Source: Halobacteriales archaeon QH_8_67_36
GTDB taxonomy: Archaea; Halobacteriota; Halobacteria; Halobacteriales; Haloarculaceae
Direction of reading: 5' to 3'
Assembly (NCBI GenBank): GCA_003021755.1
Contig: PXQZ01000108.1
Span: 1-30,426, forward strand
Length of the DNA stretch: 30,426 bases
The notes beneath the pieces are model-generated. The model saw only the letters and a list, made by a program, of their open reading frames with translations. It was not told the DNA's origin and did not search any database. Shown one piece after another: positions 8,431 through 16,241 of the stretch. Numbering within the stretch: position 1 is the stretch's first letter; every line of letters begins with the position of its first letter. The position numbers and the translations under genes were made by a program.

Positions 8431-8440
8431 GTATTTAACA
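8431..8440 (+). promoter_or_regulatory. TATA-like box for the second dehydrogenase gene
   Basis: GTATTTAACA is centred about 35 nt before the ATG at 8471. It implies a short leader and supports the 8471 start over an in-frame upstream start at 8345. Confidence 0.45.
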
Positions 8441-8470
8441 CAGCATCGGGCGGATTTCGAGACGAGAAAC

Positions 8471-10744
8471 ATGAGCACAGAGGCTCCCCCATCACAGGCA
8501 GACACTGTTGTCATCGGTGCCGGTGCCGTCGGATGTAGCGTTGCGTACCATCTGACGGAACTCGGCGCAGAGGACGTGACGGTCATCGACCAGGGACCAC
8601 TGCCGGTCACTGGCGGGTCGTCCGTCCACGCACCGGGCATCGTGTTCCAGACGTCGCCGTCGAAGATACAGACCAAGGCCGCACACTACACGAGTCGCCT
8701 GCTGTCCGACGCCGGCGTCTACGACGAGGTCGGCGGCATCGAACTCGCTCGCAGCGAGGAGCGGATGGACTTCCTGCGTCGCCGTGTCGAGTGGGCCACC
8801 TCGTACGGGCTGCCGGAGCCGCAGTTGCTTTCGCCCGAAGAGGTGACCGAGCACCTCCCGATGGTCGACGAAGACGAGATCCTGGGCGGCTACTACTCGC
8901 CGACCGACGGCCGCGTCGACGGCATCGGCGCGTTGCAGTGGTACATGCAGGAGTCGGACGCCGACTTCTACGGCGATACGCAAGTAACCGACTTGGACGT
9001 CGAGGGCGGCGAGATGCAGGCCGTCGTCACCGACCAGGGTCGGATCGAGTGTGACCGCTGTGTGATGGCCACGAACAACTGGGGATACCAGACCGGCCGG
9101 ATGGCCGGACTCGACCTCCCGATCGCACCCGTAGAGCACCAGTACGTCGTCACCGAACCGATGGCGGAACTGGCCGACGAGGAGAGCGCCGTCGGCGACA
9201 ACACGACCGGGCTCGAGGTGCCTGGCGACCGCGACATCGCGGAGTTCATGAGCGAGGGGCCGACGAAACCGGTCGGCCGCGACCAGGACCACTCGCTGTA
9301 CTTCCGCAACCACGGCGACGCGATGGGGATGGGCTCGTACAACCACGAGACCCTCTCGGTCGATCCCGAGGACATGGGGACGAACAGCGAGGAGCGACAG
9401 GCCTCGGTCCACGGGTTCACCGAGGAACACTGGACGAAGCCGACACATCGCAACCGCGACAAGTCCGCCAAGCAGGCGTTCGACGAACTGCTGCCGGCCA
9501 CCCAGGACCAGGAGTACGCCGCCACGGAGAACGGCATCTTCGTCTTCACGCCCGACGGGATGCCGGCGGTCGGTCCGACGGCGGCCGTCGACGGGCTCTG
9601 GAGCGGGCTTGCCATCTGGTGGACGCACTCGGGCGGTTACGGCCGTATCCTCGCGGAGTGGATGGAAAACGGCGTCCCGCGCCTGCCGTCCGGTCCGGTC
9701 GACACGGGCGGCATCCACGTCCAGCGGTTCGAGCCACACGCGGGCGAGAAGGACTACTTCGTCGATAAAGGTGCCAAGCGGTACGAGCAGGTGTACAGCA
9801 TCGTCGAGCCGCGCTGGCAACCCGACAACCACCGGAACCTCCGGACGAGCCCGTTCTACCACCAGCAGAAGGAACTGGGAGCGGAGTTCTACCAGAGCGG
9901 CGGTTGGGAGTCCCCGCAGTACTACGAGTCGAACGCCGACCTCGTCGAACGCTACGAGGACCGGATACCGGAACAGGACGGGTGGCAGGGAATCAACCGC
10001 TCGCCCATCGAGGCGGCCGAGCATCTCCACACGCGCGAGAACGTGTCGATGTTCGATATGACGACCTTCGCCTCCATCACGGTCGAGGGAGCGGACGCCG
10101 AGTCGTTCCTCCAGCGGGTCTGCAGCAACGACGTGGAGACAGACGTCGGGCAGGTGCGATACTCGCTGCTGCTGAACGAGGGTGGCGGCATCCTCGCGGA
10201 CATCACCGTCGTCCGACTGGACGACGACGAGTTCATGATCACCACCGGCGGCGGCAACTCCCCGCAGATACACGGCAACTGGCTCAAGGAACACGCTCCC
10301 GAGACCGTCTCGGTGACCGTCGAGGAGGGCGCCAAGACGACCATCGGCCTCTGGGGCCCCAAGTCCCGTCTCCTGCTCCAGCGGTGTACGGACGCGGACA
10401 TCACCAACGACGACTTCCCGTACTTCCGGGCCAAGCAGATGTACGTCGGCGAGGTGCCAGTGGTCGCCCTACGAGTGTCCTACGTCGGCGAACTGGGCTG
10501 GGAGCTGTGGGCTCCCGTCGAGTACGGACAGAAGCTCTGGGATACCCTCTGGGAAGCCGGCCAGGACCTCGACGTGCGGCCGATGGGCGGCGGCGCGCTG
10601 AGTTCGATGCGCTTGGAAAAGGGGTACCGTCTCTGGGGGACGGACATCGACACGGACTCGAACCCGCTGGAGGCCGGCCTGCCGTTCGCCGTCGACATGG
10701 ACACTGACTTCATCGGGAGGGAGGCCCTGGCCGCCCCGTGCTGA
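8471..10744 (+). CDS. Dimethylglycine/sarcosine dehydrogenase-like flavoprotein (copy 2), C-terminally truncated
   Basis: A 757-residue paralogue of the gene just upstream, similar along its whole length. The FAD domain has IGAGAVG (G16-x-G18-x-x-G21) and TGGSSVHAPGI with the covalent-flavin-type H53. The GcvT domain shows ENVSMFDMTTFASITV, YVGELGWELW and the EKGYRLWG segment. It stops shortly after DFIGREAL, at the point where copy 1 enters its GcvT C-terminal barrel. The missing end continues in another frame (10738-10944). Matching the two copies, about 35 residues (about 105 nt) are gone at the junction and the frame is shifted, so one inserted or deleted base cannot explain it. The truncated protein may still oxidise substrate but probably handles folate poorly. 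Substrate specificity is unknown; two paralogues could serve dimethylglycine and sarcosine. IlvA follows 251 nt after the stop. Confidence 0.85.
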   Translation: MSTEAPPSQADTVVIGAGAVGCSVAYHLTELGAEDVTVIDQGPLPVTGGSSVHAPGIVFQTSPSKIQTKAAHYTSRLLSDAGVYDEVGGIELARSEERMDFLRRRVEWATSYGLPEPQLLSPEEVTEHLPMVDEDEILGGYYSPTDGRVDGIGALQWYMQESDADFYGDTQVTDLDVEGGEMQAVVTDQGRIECDRCVMATNNWGYQTGRMAGLDLPIAPVEHQYVVTEPMAELADEESAVGDNTTGLEVPGDRDIAEFMSEGPTKPVGRDQDHSLYFRNHGDAMGMGSYNHETLSVDPEDMGTNSEERQASVHGFTEEHWTKPTHRNRDKSAKQAFDELLPATQDQEYAATENGIFVFTPDGMPAVGPTAAVDGLWSGLAIWWTHSGGYGRILAEWMENGVPRLPSGPVDTGGIHVQRFEPHAGEKDYFVDKGAKRYEQVYSIVEPRWQPDNHRNLRTSPFYHQQKELGAEFYQSGGWESPQYYESNADLVERYEDRIPEQDGWQGINRSPIEAAEHLHTRENVSMFDMTTFASITVEGADAESFLQRVCSNDVETDVGQVRYSLLLNEGGGILADITVVRLDDDEFMITTGGGNSPQIHGNWLKEHAPETVSVTVEEGAKTTIGLWGPKSRLLLQRCTDADITNDDFPYFRAKQMYVGEVPVVALRVSYVGELGWELWAPVEYGQKLWDTLWEAGQDLDVRPMGGGALSSMRLEKGYRLWGTDIDTDSNPLEAGLPFAVDMDTDFIGREALAAPC

Positions 10745-10944
10745 AAAACGGGGAGGCCATCGGGTACGTACAGGCCGCCGACTTCGGCTACTCCATCGGC
10801 GAGTCGATCGCCTACACGTACGTCCCCGACGAGTACGCCGAAGCCGGCACGTCGGTGCAGGTCCAGTGCGAGGGCGAGACCTACGATGCGACCATCCGGG
10901 ACGAACCGCTGTTCGACCCCGGCCGGGACAAGATCATTCGATGA
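10738..10944 (+). pseudogene. Detached GcvT C-terminal barrel fragment of copy 2
   Basis: The frame from 10735 reads PVLKNGEAIGYV, then ADFGYSIGESIAYTYVP and DATIRDEPLFDP. It lines up with the end of copy 1 (PVFAPGENESLGYV, SAEYGYTEGACVAYTYLP, AATVREEPL). It overlaps the stop of copy 2 by 7 nt in a different frame. A GTG at 10738 could in principle start it, but a half-barrel of 68 residues is unlikely to be a separate product. It is best read as the frame-shifted tail of the same gene. Confidence 0.8.
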
Positions 10945-10995
10945 GTCCCCGGAACCACGAGCCCGCCACGGACGATTGACATTCCAACCAAGCAC

Positions 10996-12246
10996 ATGAC
11001 CACGACCGAATCAGAAGAACTCCCCGTCACGTACGCGGACATCGAGCGAGCCCGGGAACGACTGGACGACGACGCCGTCGTCAAGCAGACGCCGGTAGAA
11101 CGGAGCTCGTCGCTCGACGAGTTCGCCGGCGGCGAGGTGTATCTCAAGATGGAACACCTCCAGTGGACGGGGTCGTTCAAGACCAGAGGCGCGTACAACA
11201 AGATCCGACAGGACGTCGAGCGCGGCGTCGACGAGTTCATCGCCGCCAGTGCCGGCAACCACGCCCAGGGGGTCGCGCTCGCAGCGTCGGAATGCGGGGC
11301 CGAGTCGACCATCTTCATGCCGGAGAACGCGCCACAGGCGAAAGTCGAGGCCACCCGTGGCTACGGCGCGACCGTCGAACTCGTCGGCAAGGACTTCCAG
11401 GAGACGATGGGTCGAGCCCAGGAAGCCGTCGAGGGCACTGACGCCGAGTTCGTCCACGCATACGACGACGCCGATATCATCGCGGGGCAGGGAACGCTGG
11501 GCACGGAAATGTACCACGACAACCCGGACGTGGACACGGTGGTCGTCCCCATCGGGGGTGGCGGTCTGATGAGCGGTGTCTCGACCGCGCTCAAACACCT
11601 CGCGCCGGAGACCCGTATCGTCGGCGTGCAAGCCACCGGGGCGGAGACGATACACAAGAGCCTGGATAAGGGGATGCCGGTGACGCTGGACGACGTGGAC
11701 ACGATAGCCGACGGCATTGCGACGGGCGGCATCTCGGAGATGACACTGCAGATCATGCAGGCCAACGTCGACGAGGTCGTCACCGTCACGGACACCGAGA
11801 TAGCACGGGCGATCCTTCTCCTGATGGAACGGGCCAAGCAGGTCGTCGAGGGGGCCGGTGCGGCATCCGTCGCTGCTATCCTCAGTGACGACCTCGACGT
11901 GACCGGCGAGACGGTCATGCCACTGCTCTGTGGGGGGAACCTCGACATGAGCCAGCTCCGAGAGGTGCTCATCCACGCGATGACCGAGCGCCAGCAGCTC
12001 CTGAGCCTGCGGGTCCGCATCGACGACCAGCCGGGCGTGATGGAGGAGATATCGGGCATCATCGCCGATCAGGGAGCGAACATTCACGACGTCCGCCACG
12101 AACGCTCCGTCGACGACCTCGAAATCGGCGAGGCCTACCTCGTGTTCGACGTCGAGACGAGCGGTGCCGACCACGCCCAGTCCATCGTCCAAGCAATCCG
12201 CACGGCCGGTTACCCCGTCGAAAACACTGCCCGGTCCCTCGGATAG
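10996..12246 (+). CDS. ilvA: Threonine/serine dehydratase with ACT domain
   Basis: A 416-residue PLP enzyme of the threonine ammonia-lyase family, catabolic-length type. The Schiff-base Lys is K62 in GSFKTRGA. SAGNHAQG (about 85-92) binds substrate, PIGGGGL (about 186-192) binds the PLP phosphate, and LLCGGN (about 313-318) closes the site. The C-terminal 75 or so residues (from LSLRVRIDDQPGVM) form an ACT regulatory domain. It releases ammonia from threonine to give 2-oxobutanoate, and most relatives also turn serine into pyruvate. It starts 51 nt after the tail of the dehydrogenase locus without a visible promoter, so co-transcription is plausible. In this setting serine made by GlyA is a likely substrate; a biosynthetic isoleucine role cannot be excluded. 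Confidence 0.9.
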   Translation: MTTTESEELPVTYADIERARERLDDDAVVKQTPVERSSSLDEFAGGEVYLKMEHLQWTGSFKTRGAYNKIRQDVERGVDEFIAASAGNHAQGVALAASECGAESTIFMPENAPQAKVEATRGYGATVELVGKDFQETMGRAQEAVEGTDAEFVHAYDDADIIAGQGTLGTEMYHDNPDVDTVVVPIGGGGLMSGVSTALKHLAPETRIVGVQATGAETIHKSLDKGMPVTLDDVDTIADGIATGGISEMTLQIMQANVDEVVTVTDTEIARAILLLMERAKQVVEGAGAASVAAILSDDLDVTGETVMPLLCGGNLDMSQLREVLIHAMTERQQLLSLRVRIDDQPGVMEEISGIIADQGANIHDVRHERSVDDLEIGEAYLVFDVETSGADHAQSIVQAIRTAGYPVENTARSLG

Positions 12247-12275
12247 GAACGGGCGTGATCCGGAACGTGGGAAAG

Positions 12276-12286
12276 CTATTTTAATA
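12276..12286 (+). promoter_or_regulatory. TATA-like box for the universal stress protein gene
   Basis: CTATTTTAATA is centred about 37 nt before the ATG at 12318. It marks a fresh transcription unit after ilvA with a short leader. Confidence 0.5.
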
Positions 12287-12317
12287 CTTTCCGTGAAGTA
12301 CGTGTGCATTGTCCACA

Positions 12318-12758
12318 ATGTACGAGCAGATGCTGATTCCGTACGACGGTAGCAAGGAAGCGACCAAGGGTGCAACGCACGGTATCGAGCTTGCCGCGGA
12401 ACTGGGCTCGACAGTCCACGGGCTCTACGTCATCGACCTGCCGGGTGCGCCACGGGCGATGGCGATCCGCGATGACGAGGAAGAGTTGCGTGAAGAGTAC
12501 GAAAAGTACGGCGAGCGGGAGTTAGAGACGCTCAGCGAGATCGCGGCCGACCACGGCGTCGAGTTCGAGAGCCACATGCGGACCGGCTCCCCGAGCGAGG
12601 AAATCGTCGACCTCGCGAGGACGGACGGGATGGACGTGATCATAATGGGGTCGGCATACCGGGGCAAGCTCGGGAACCTCCTCGGTGGCACCACCGACCG
12701 CGTCGTGCGCTCATCGACCGTCCCTGTCATCACGCAACGCATGAGTTCAGACGAGTAG
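12318..12758 (+). CDS. Universal stress protein UspA family
   Basis: A 146-residue single-domain Usp. It begins MLIPYDGSKEA (beta-1 and the ATP-site Asp) and ends with the nucleotide-binding signature GSAYRGKLGNLLGGTTDRVVR followed by VPVI. The glycine pattern (G-x-x-x-x-G, then GT) fits the ATP-binding Usp group. Such proteins often sit beside transporter genes in haloarchaea and may sense ATP or bind transporter tails; a BCCT gene follows 330 nt downstream. I use the ATG at 12318; an in-frame TTG at 12309 is less likely. Confidence 0.9.
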   Translation: MYEQMLIPYDGSKEATKGATHGIELAAELGSTVHGLYVIDLPGAPRAMAIRDDEEELREEYEKYGERELETLSEIAADHGVEFESHMRTGSPSEEIVDLARTDGMDVIIMGSAYRGKLGNLLGGTTDRVVRSSTVPVITQRMSSDE

Positions 12759-13088
12759 TGAGGCAACCCGACGAAACACGAATGGTTTTAAATCCGACAG
12801 TTTGGGCGAGCTCGCGTGTGAAACCCTGATCGACCGGGTTACGAGCCGAAATCCAAGAAAAGTTTAATAATAGACGAACCAGAACCAGTGGGTGAGGTTG
12901 TGTAACACGACAAAGAGGACCGACGCAACTCGGAAGTCGAGGCTTATCATGTCGTAGCACAGCGCGGAAAACGAGGACCGGTGCGGCCACGCTCACGAAC
13001 GAAGTGAGGAGCGCATCGGTGCTGGAGTCGAAAACAACAATGAAACGACGCGGATACTCAGTACGTTATCGTTCGGGAGGGGAATCAT
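12759..13088 (+). promoter_or_regulatory. 330-nt upstream region of the first BCCT gene
   Basis: No gene is supported. There are two TATA-like boxes: GGTTTTAAATCC at about 12784-12794 and AGTTTAATAATAG at 12861-12873. The second implies a leader of nearly 190 nt, very long for a haloarchaeon. Inside the leader, CTCAC (12992-12996) and GTGAG (13004-13008) form a small hairpin around GAACGAA, a motif I recall as frequent in haloarchaeal genomes. A Shine-Dalgarno-like GGGAGGGG closes the region. Translational control or a small RNA is possible. Confidence 0.4.
13075..13082 (+). promoter_or_regulatory. Ribosome binding site of the first BCCT gene
   Basis: GGGAGGGG lies 6 nt before the ATG at 13089. 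Most genes here look leaderless, so a real Shine-Dalgarno site agrees with a long untranslated leader. Confidence 0.55.
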
Positions 13089-14807
13089 ATGTCAAGCAAT
13101 GACGAAACCACCGGCGAGATGTCGGACGGACTTCAGGTGGAACTGTTCCACCCGGAGTCCGACAGAGAGCCCGGGGACACGAACTGGCAGAAGTACGGGT
13201 TCGACGTTCACCCCGTCGTGTTCCCGATTGCACTAGCGGTTATTGCACTGTTCATCACGGTCACGATCCTCCTCGGTGACACTGCCTCGGAGGCGTACAC
13301 GTGGCTGTTCAACACTATCGGTTCGACGTTCGGCTGGTTCTACCTGCTCGCGGTGAACGTCTTCATCGTCGTACTGCTGTTCTTCGCGTTAAGCAAGTAC
13401 GGCAAGATCAAAATCGGCGGCGTAGAGGCCGAGAAGGAGTTCAGTGACTTCTCCTGGATGGCGATGCTGTTCAGTGCCGGCATGGGGATCGGACTCATGT
13501 TCTTCAGCGTCACCGAGCCGATGTTCTACTTCAACACGCCGCCGAGCTACTTCGGTGCCGAGGCCGGGACCGGAGCGGCCGCGGTAGCCGCCATGGCACA
13601 GACGTTCTTCCACTGGGGTTTCCACCCGTGGGCCGTCTACGGGCTCGTCGGCCTCGGCCTGGCGTTTTTCTCGTTCAACCGCGGACTCCCGCTCACGTTC
13701 CGGTCGATATTCTGGCCCCTGCTGGGTGAGCGCATCTACGGCTGGCCGGGCCACATCATCGACCTGGTGACCGTGTTCGCGACCCTGTTCGGGCTGTCGA
13801 CCTCTCTCGGACTCGGCGTCGCACAGGTCAACAGCGGCCTCAGCTACGTCTTCGGTAGCAGTATGCTGGGCGTCGCCAACGTTCCAACCGGAACGATACC
13901 CCAAGTCCTTCTCATCGCGGGCATCACCCTTATCGCGACAATGTCGGTCGCGGCGGGCCTCGATGGCGGCGTCAAACGGCTGAGTACCCTCAACCTCTAC
14001 CTGATGATCGCGCTGCTCGGGTTCCTCCTGGTGGTGGGCCCGACCGTGTTCATCCTGAGTGCGTGGGTCGAAGGAATCGGCGCGTACTTCCAGAGCATGC
14101 TCGGCCTCAGCTTCTTCACCGGCACCCTCGGCGCCGCCGCGAACGGGACGCCGACGGCGTGGACGGTGTTTTACTGGGGCTGGTGGATCGCCTGGTCGCC
14201 GTTCGTCGGGATGTTCATCGCGCGCATCTCGAAGGGGCGGTCCGTTCGGGAGTTCGTTCTGGGCGTGCTGTTCCTCCCGGCCCTGTTCTCGACGCTCTGG
14301 CTGTCGACCTTCGGCGGCAGCGCACTGAACAGCGCACTGGAGACGCTGGGGATGTTCATTACGCTGAACCAGTATCCGCTCGGCGTCGTGTCGGGCCTGG
14401 TGGCGACGCTGCTGGTCATTACCTTCTTCGTCACGTCCTCCGACTCGGGGTCGCTGGTCATCGACCACCTGACCTCGGGCGGCAAGCACGACGTGCCGAA
14501 GACCCAGCGCATCTTCTGGGCACTGACCGAGGGCGCCGTCGCGTCCATCCTGCTCATCGGAGGAGGGCTGACGGCCCTGCAGACGGCGGCGATCACCACG
14601 GGACTGCCGTTCGCAGTAATCCTGTGTCTGATGTGCTACACCGTGTATCTGGGTCTGAACAACGAGTACCAGATACTGGAGTCAGACGAGTTCGCCGAGA
14701 GCATCCAGGACCTCTCGGAGCGGGACGACGTCGACGTCGTCACTGCGGGCGATGAGATGGTGACAGACATCAGCGACCGCGACGACTCCCCTACCAGTAG
14801 CGACTGA
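13089..14807 (+). CDS. BCCT family transporter, glycine betaine type, probably Na+-coupled
   Basis: A 572-residue, 12-helix transporter of the betaine/carnitine/choline family. TM3 carries GMGIGLMFFSVTEPMFY (about 131-147), with the G-M-G-I-G motif typical of Na+-coupled betaine carriers such as BetP. The substrate aromatic box is in TM8, WGWWIAWSPFVGMFIARISKG (from about 363), followed by the family-specific GRSVREF. A soluble N-terminus (1-38) and an acidic C-terminal tail (about 530-572) flank the membrane core. It imports betaine or a similar quaternary or methylated amine across the cell membrane, either as an osmolyte or as food for the dehydrogenases upstream. The catabolic reading is inferred from gene order; substrate preference is not proven. 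Confidence 0.92.
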   Translation: MSSNDETTGEMSDGLQVELFHPESDREPGDTNWQKYGFDVHPVVFPIALAVIALFITVTILLGDTASEAYTWLFNTIGSTFGWFYLLAVNVFIVVLLFFALSKYGKIKIGGVEAEKEFSDFSWMAMLFSAGMGIGLMFFSVTEPMFYFNTPPSYFGAEAGTGAAAVAAMAQTFFHWGFHPWAVYGLVGLGLAFFSFNRGLPLTFRSIFWPLLGERIYGWPGHIIDLVTVFATLFGLSTSLGLGVAQVNSGLSYVFGSSMLGVANVPTGTIPQVLLIAGITLIATMSVAAGLDGGVKRLSTLNLYLMIALLGFLLVVGPTVFILSAWVEGIGAYFQSMLGLSFFTGTLGAAANGTPTAWTVFYWGWWIAWSPFVGMFIARISKGRSVREFVLGVLFLPALFSTLWLSTFGGSALNSALETLGMFITLNQYPLGVVSGLVATLLVITFFVTSSDSGSLVIDHLTSGGKHDVPKTQRIFWALTEGAVASILLIGGGLTALQTAAITTGLPFAVILCLMCYTVYLGLNNEYQILESDEFAESIQDLSERDDVDVVTAGDEMVTDISDRDDSPTSSD

Positions 14808-14856
14808 CTCCACTCGGGGACAGCACCTTTCTCCGTCGTTGGCGGTTCGAGGCCGA

Positions 14857-15462
14857 TCAGTCGGCACGCTCCGTGTCCACCGTACGCTCCGCGTGGAACC
14901 ACGGCCGGACCGCACCGCCCAGGCCGAACGAAGCGATCAGCACCCAGACTGCGAGTCCCCCTGCAGGAGACAGTACCAACCACCCGATCGCGCTGAGCGA
15001 AGCGCCGAGTACGAGTCCGTAGCTCGGTTCCCGGTGTCCCTGTAGATCGACGATGAGGGTCCCGACGACGAGGAAGCCAAACGCGGTCAGGGAGGCGAGC
15101 ACACAGCCCAACACGAGGGTGACGAGGACACCGAGGAACGTGTCTGCCACGCCGATTCGGCCCAGCTGGCTGAATCCGTACAGCCCGACAGCGAGAGCGA
15201 TGAGGTACGCTGCCAGTCCATACAGGACGGCGCTGTATGGCCGTTCGTGAAGCGCCTCCAGCGAGTGCTGAACACTGGCTTTCGACTGGCGGAGTATGAC
15301 GGCGCCAAACAGCACCACGAGCAGAAAAGAGCCAAGAGCCTGCAGATATCCGGGGAGGTCACTGAACAGGGTAAGATCAACCGACTGTCCCACCGCCGCG
15401 TCCAGTGGCGTCGCACTGAGCCGAACGGCGCCGACTAACTGGTGGCTTCCGACGGGTGTCAT
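14857..15462 (-). CDS. Polytopic membrane protein of unknown function
   Basis: A 201-residue protein with about five or six hydrophobic segments: about 40-57 (ALGSFLLVVLFGAVIL), 78-97, 106-133 (VLVTLVLGCVLASLTAFGFLVVG), 146-162 and 165-183. A short loop, ASVQHSLEALHERPYSAVLYG, sits after the first helix. It resembles membrane domains found in haloarchaea next to bactofilin-like proteins, but no such partner is seen here and no function can be given. It converges with the first BCCT gene (49 nt apart) and diverges from the zinc-ribbon gene. Confidence 0.72.
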   Translation of the reverse strand: MTPVGSHQLVGAVRLSATPLDAAVGQSVDLTLFSDLPGYLQALGSFLLVVLFGAVILRQSKASVQHSLEALHERPYSAVLYGLAAYLIALAVGLYGFSQLGRIGVADTFLGVLVTLVLGCVLASLTAFGFLVVGTLIVDLQGHREPSYGLVLGASLSAIGWLVLSPAGGLAVWVLIASFGLGGAVRPWFHAERTVDTERAD

Positions 15463-15526
15463 GACGGGTCTTTCGCCGGACGTGGTGAAAAGGTGTCGGC
15501 GGGTGAGACGTGTCGGTTCCCCGCAG

Positions 15527-15534
15527 ACCTTTAC
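15527..15534 (+). promoter_or_regulatory. TATA-like box for the zinc-ribbon gene
   Basis: ACCTTTAC is about 27 nt before the GTG at 15558 and supports that codon as a leaderless start. Confidence 0.35.
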
Positions 15535-15557
15535 AGACAGGATTCATTGTACGTAGT

Positions 15558-15986
15558 GTGACGGGCCAACTCGGACCGCTCTTGTCGAAACTCAAGCGGG
15601 TAGGCGAGAAAGTGATGGCGCCCCTCAGGAGGAACGGCGGTCCGAACAAGTTCCGTCTGTCGAGTATGGATACGGCGACGACCACCCACGAAGGCGACAG
15701 CGGGTGGGCCAAGCGACCACCAGCGACGGTGTCATGTGACCGGTGTGGAGCGGAGATATTCCAGCACAACGCACTGGACGACATCGACTGCCCCCGTTGT
15801 GTTGCCGAATACGATCCGGAGAAGTTCGGTACCCTGACGTTGGTACACATGACCTGCCCGGTTTGTCGGAGTCGGATGATGTATGGGAAGCGCCACCCCG
15901 AACAGTTCGACATTCCGGAGTGGGCCACCTGCACGCAATGCCGGTACCACTGGGAGTTCCAGCACTCCTACGACGAAGGGCGTTGA
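15558..15986 (+). CDS. Double zinc-ribbon protein
   Basis: A 142-residue protein with two four-Cys zinc ribbons: C60/C63 with C78/C81 (CDRC, CPRC) and C100/C103 with C125/C128 (CPVC, CTQC). The first 50 residues are basic and unlike the rest. I chose the GTG at 15558 because a TATA-like sequence lies 27 nt upstream; ATG codons at 15615 and 15666 are possible alternatives, since the conserved-looking core only begins near residue 57. The function is unknown; small zinc-ribbon proteins are abundant in haloarchaea and often act in protein or nucleic-acid contacts. No functional link to its neighbours is visible. Confidence 0.68.
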   Translation: MTGQLGPLLSKLKRVGEKVMAPLRRNGGPNKFRLSSMDTATTTHEGDSGWAKRPPATVSCDRCGAEIFQHNALDDIDCPRCVAEYDPEKFGTLTLVHMTCPVCRSRMMYGKRHPEQFDIPEWATCTQCRYHWEFQHSYDEGR

Positions 15987-16073
15987 CGTGTCGACCCCGC
16001 CAGTACCACACTGTTCACACCAGAAACGATGCACAAACTATTGAGCGTGGAGGTCATCCCCACGGACGAATCA

Positions 16074-16241
16074 ATGGTCGAACTGATTCCAACTAGCTTG
16101 GCTGTCGTGGCCGTCATCCTCATCGGCACTGCACTGCTCGCCATGACCGTCGGGGACCTGCGGGCCGCCGGCTTCAGTTTCCTGTGTGCGAGTCTCGTCA
16201 TCTATTTCCGGGAGACGCGGTACGGCGAGGGCCAACCATGA
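16074..16241 (+). CDS. Small membrane protein translationally coupled to the cyclodeaminase
   Basis: A 55-residue protein with two hydrophobic stretches: about 4-24 (LIPTSLAVVAVILIGTALLAM) and 32-43 (GFSFLCASLVIY), ending in RETRYGEGQP. Its stop overlaps the start of the next gene in an ATGA, so the two are probably translated together. I prefer the ATG at 16074, because the protein then opens into the first helix and AT-rich sequence lies about 35 nt upstream; an in-frame ATG at 16029 would add 15 residues. I do not recognise the family. The overlap suggests it may hold or regulate the cyclodeaminase at the membrane. Confidence 0.65.
   Translation: MVELIPTSLAVVAVILIGTALLAMTVGDLRAAGFSFLCASLVIYFRETRYGEGQP

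Larger units (their letters stand above)
7918..8470 (+). other. 553-nt gap between the two dehydrogenase copies
   Basis: No intact gene is supported. The gap holds a short remnant-like reading frame (to 8126), a perfect AT palindrome AATATA-TCT-TATATT at 8282-8296, and a TATA-like box at 8431-8440. An 86-codon plus-strand frame starting at 8278 is Cys/Arg-rich, overlaps the start of copy 2 and has no protein character. Confidence 0.5.

Noticed and set aside
8492..10294. 600-codon open frame on the minus strand
   Set aside because: It is antisense to the second dehydrogenase, whose motifs and reading frame are clear. Long antisense frames are common in GC-rich haloarchaeal DNA; the translation has no family motifs.
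10730..10760. Programmed frameshift at the A-run joining the two parts of dehydrogenase copy 2
   Set aside because: A slip could rejoin frames but not restore the roughly 35 missing residues, so a deletion is the simpler reading.
13389..14489. 366-codon minus-strand frame
   Set aside because: It is antisense to the first BCCT gene and rich in Arg, Glu and Gln with no hydrophobic core, as expected for a shadow frame.
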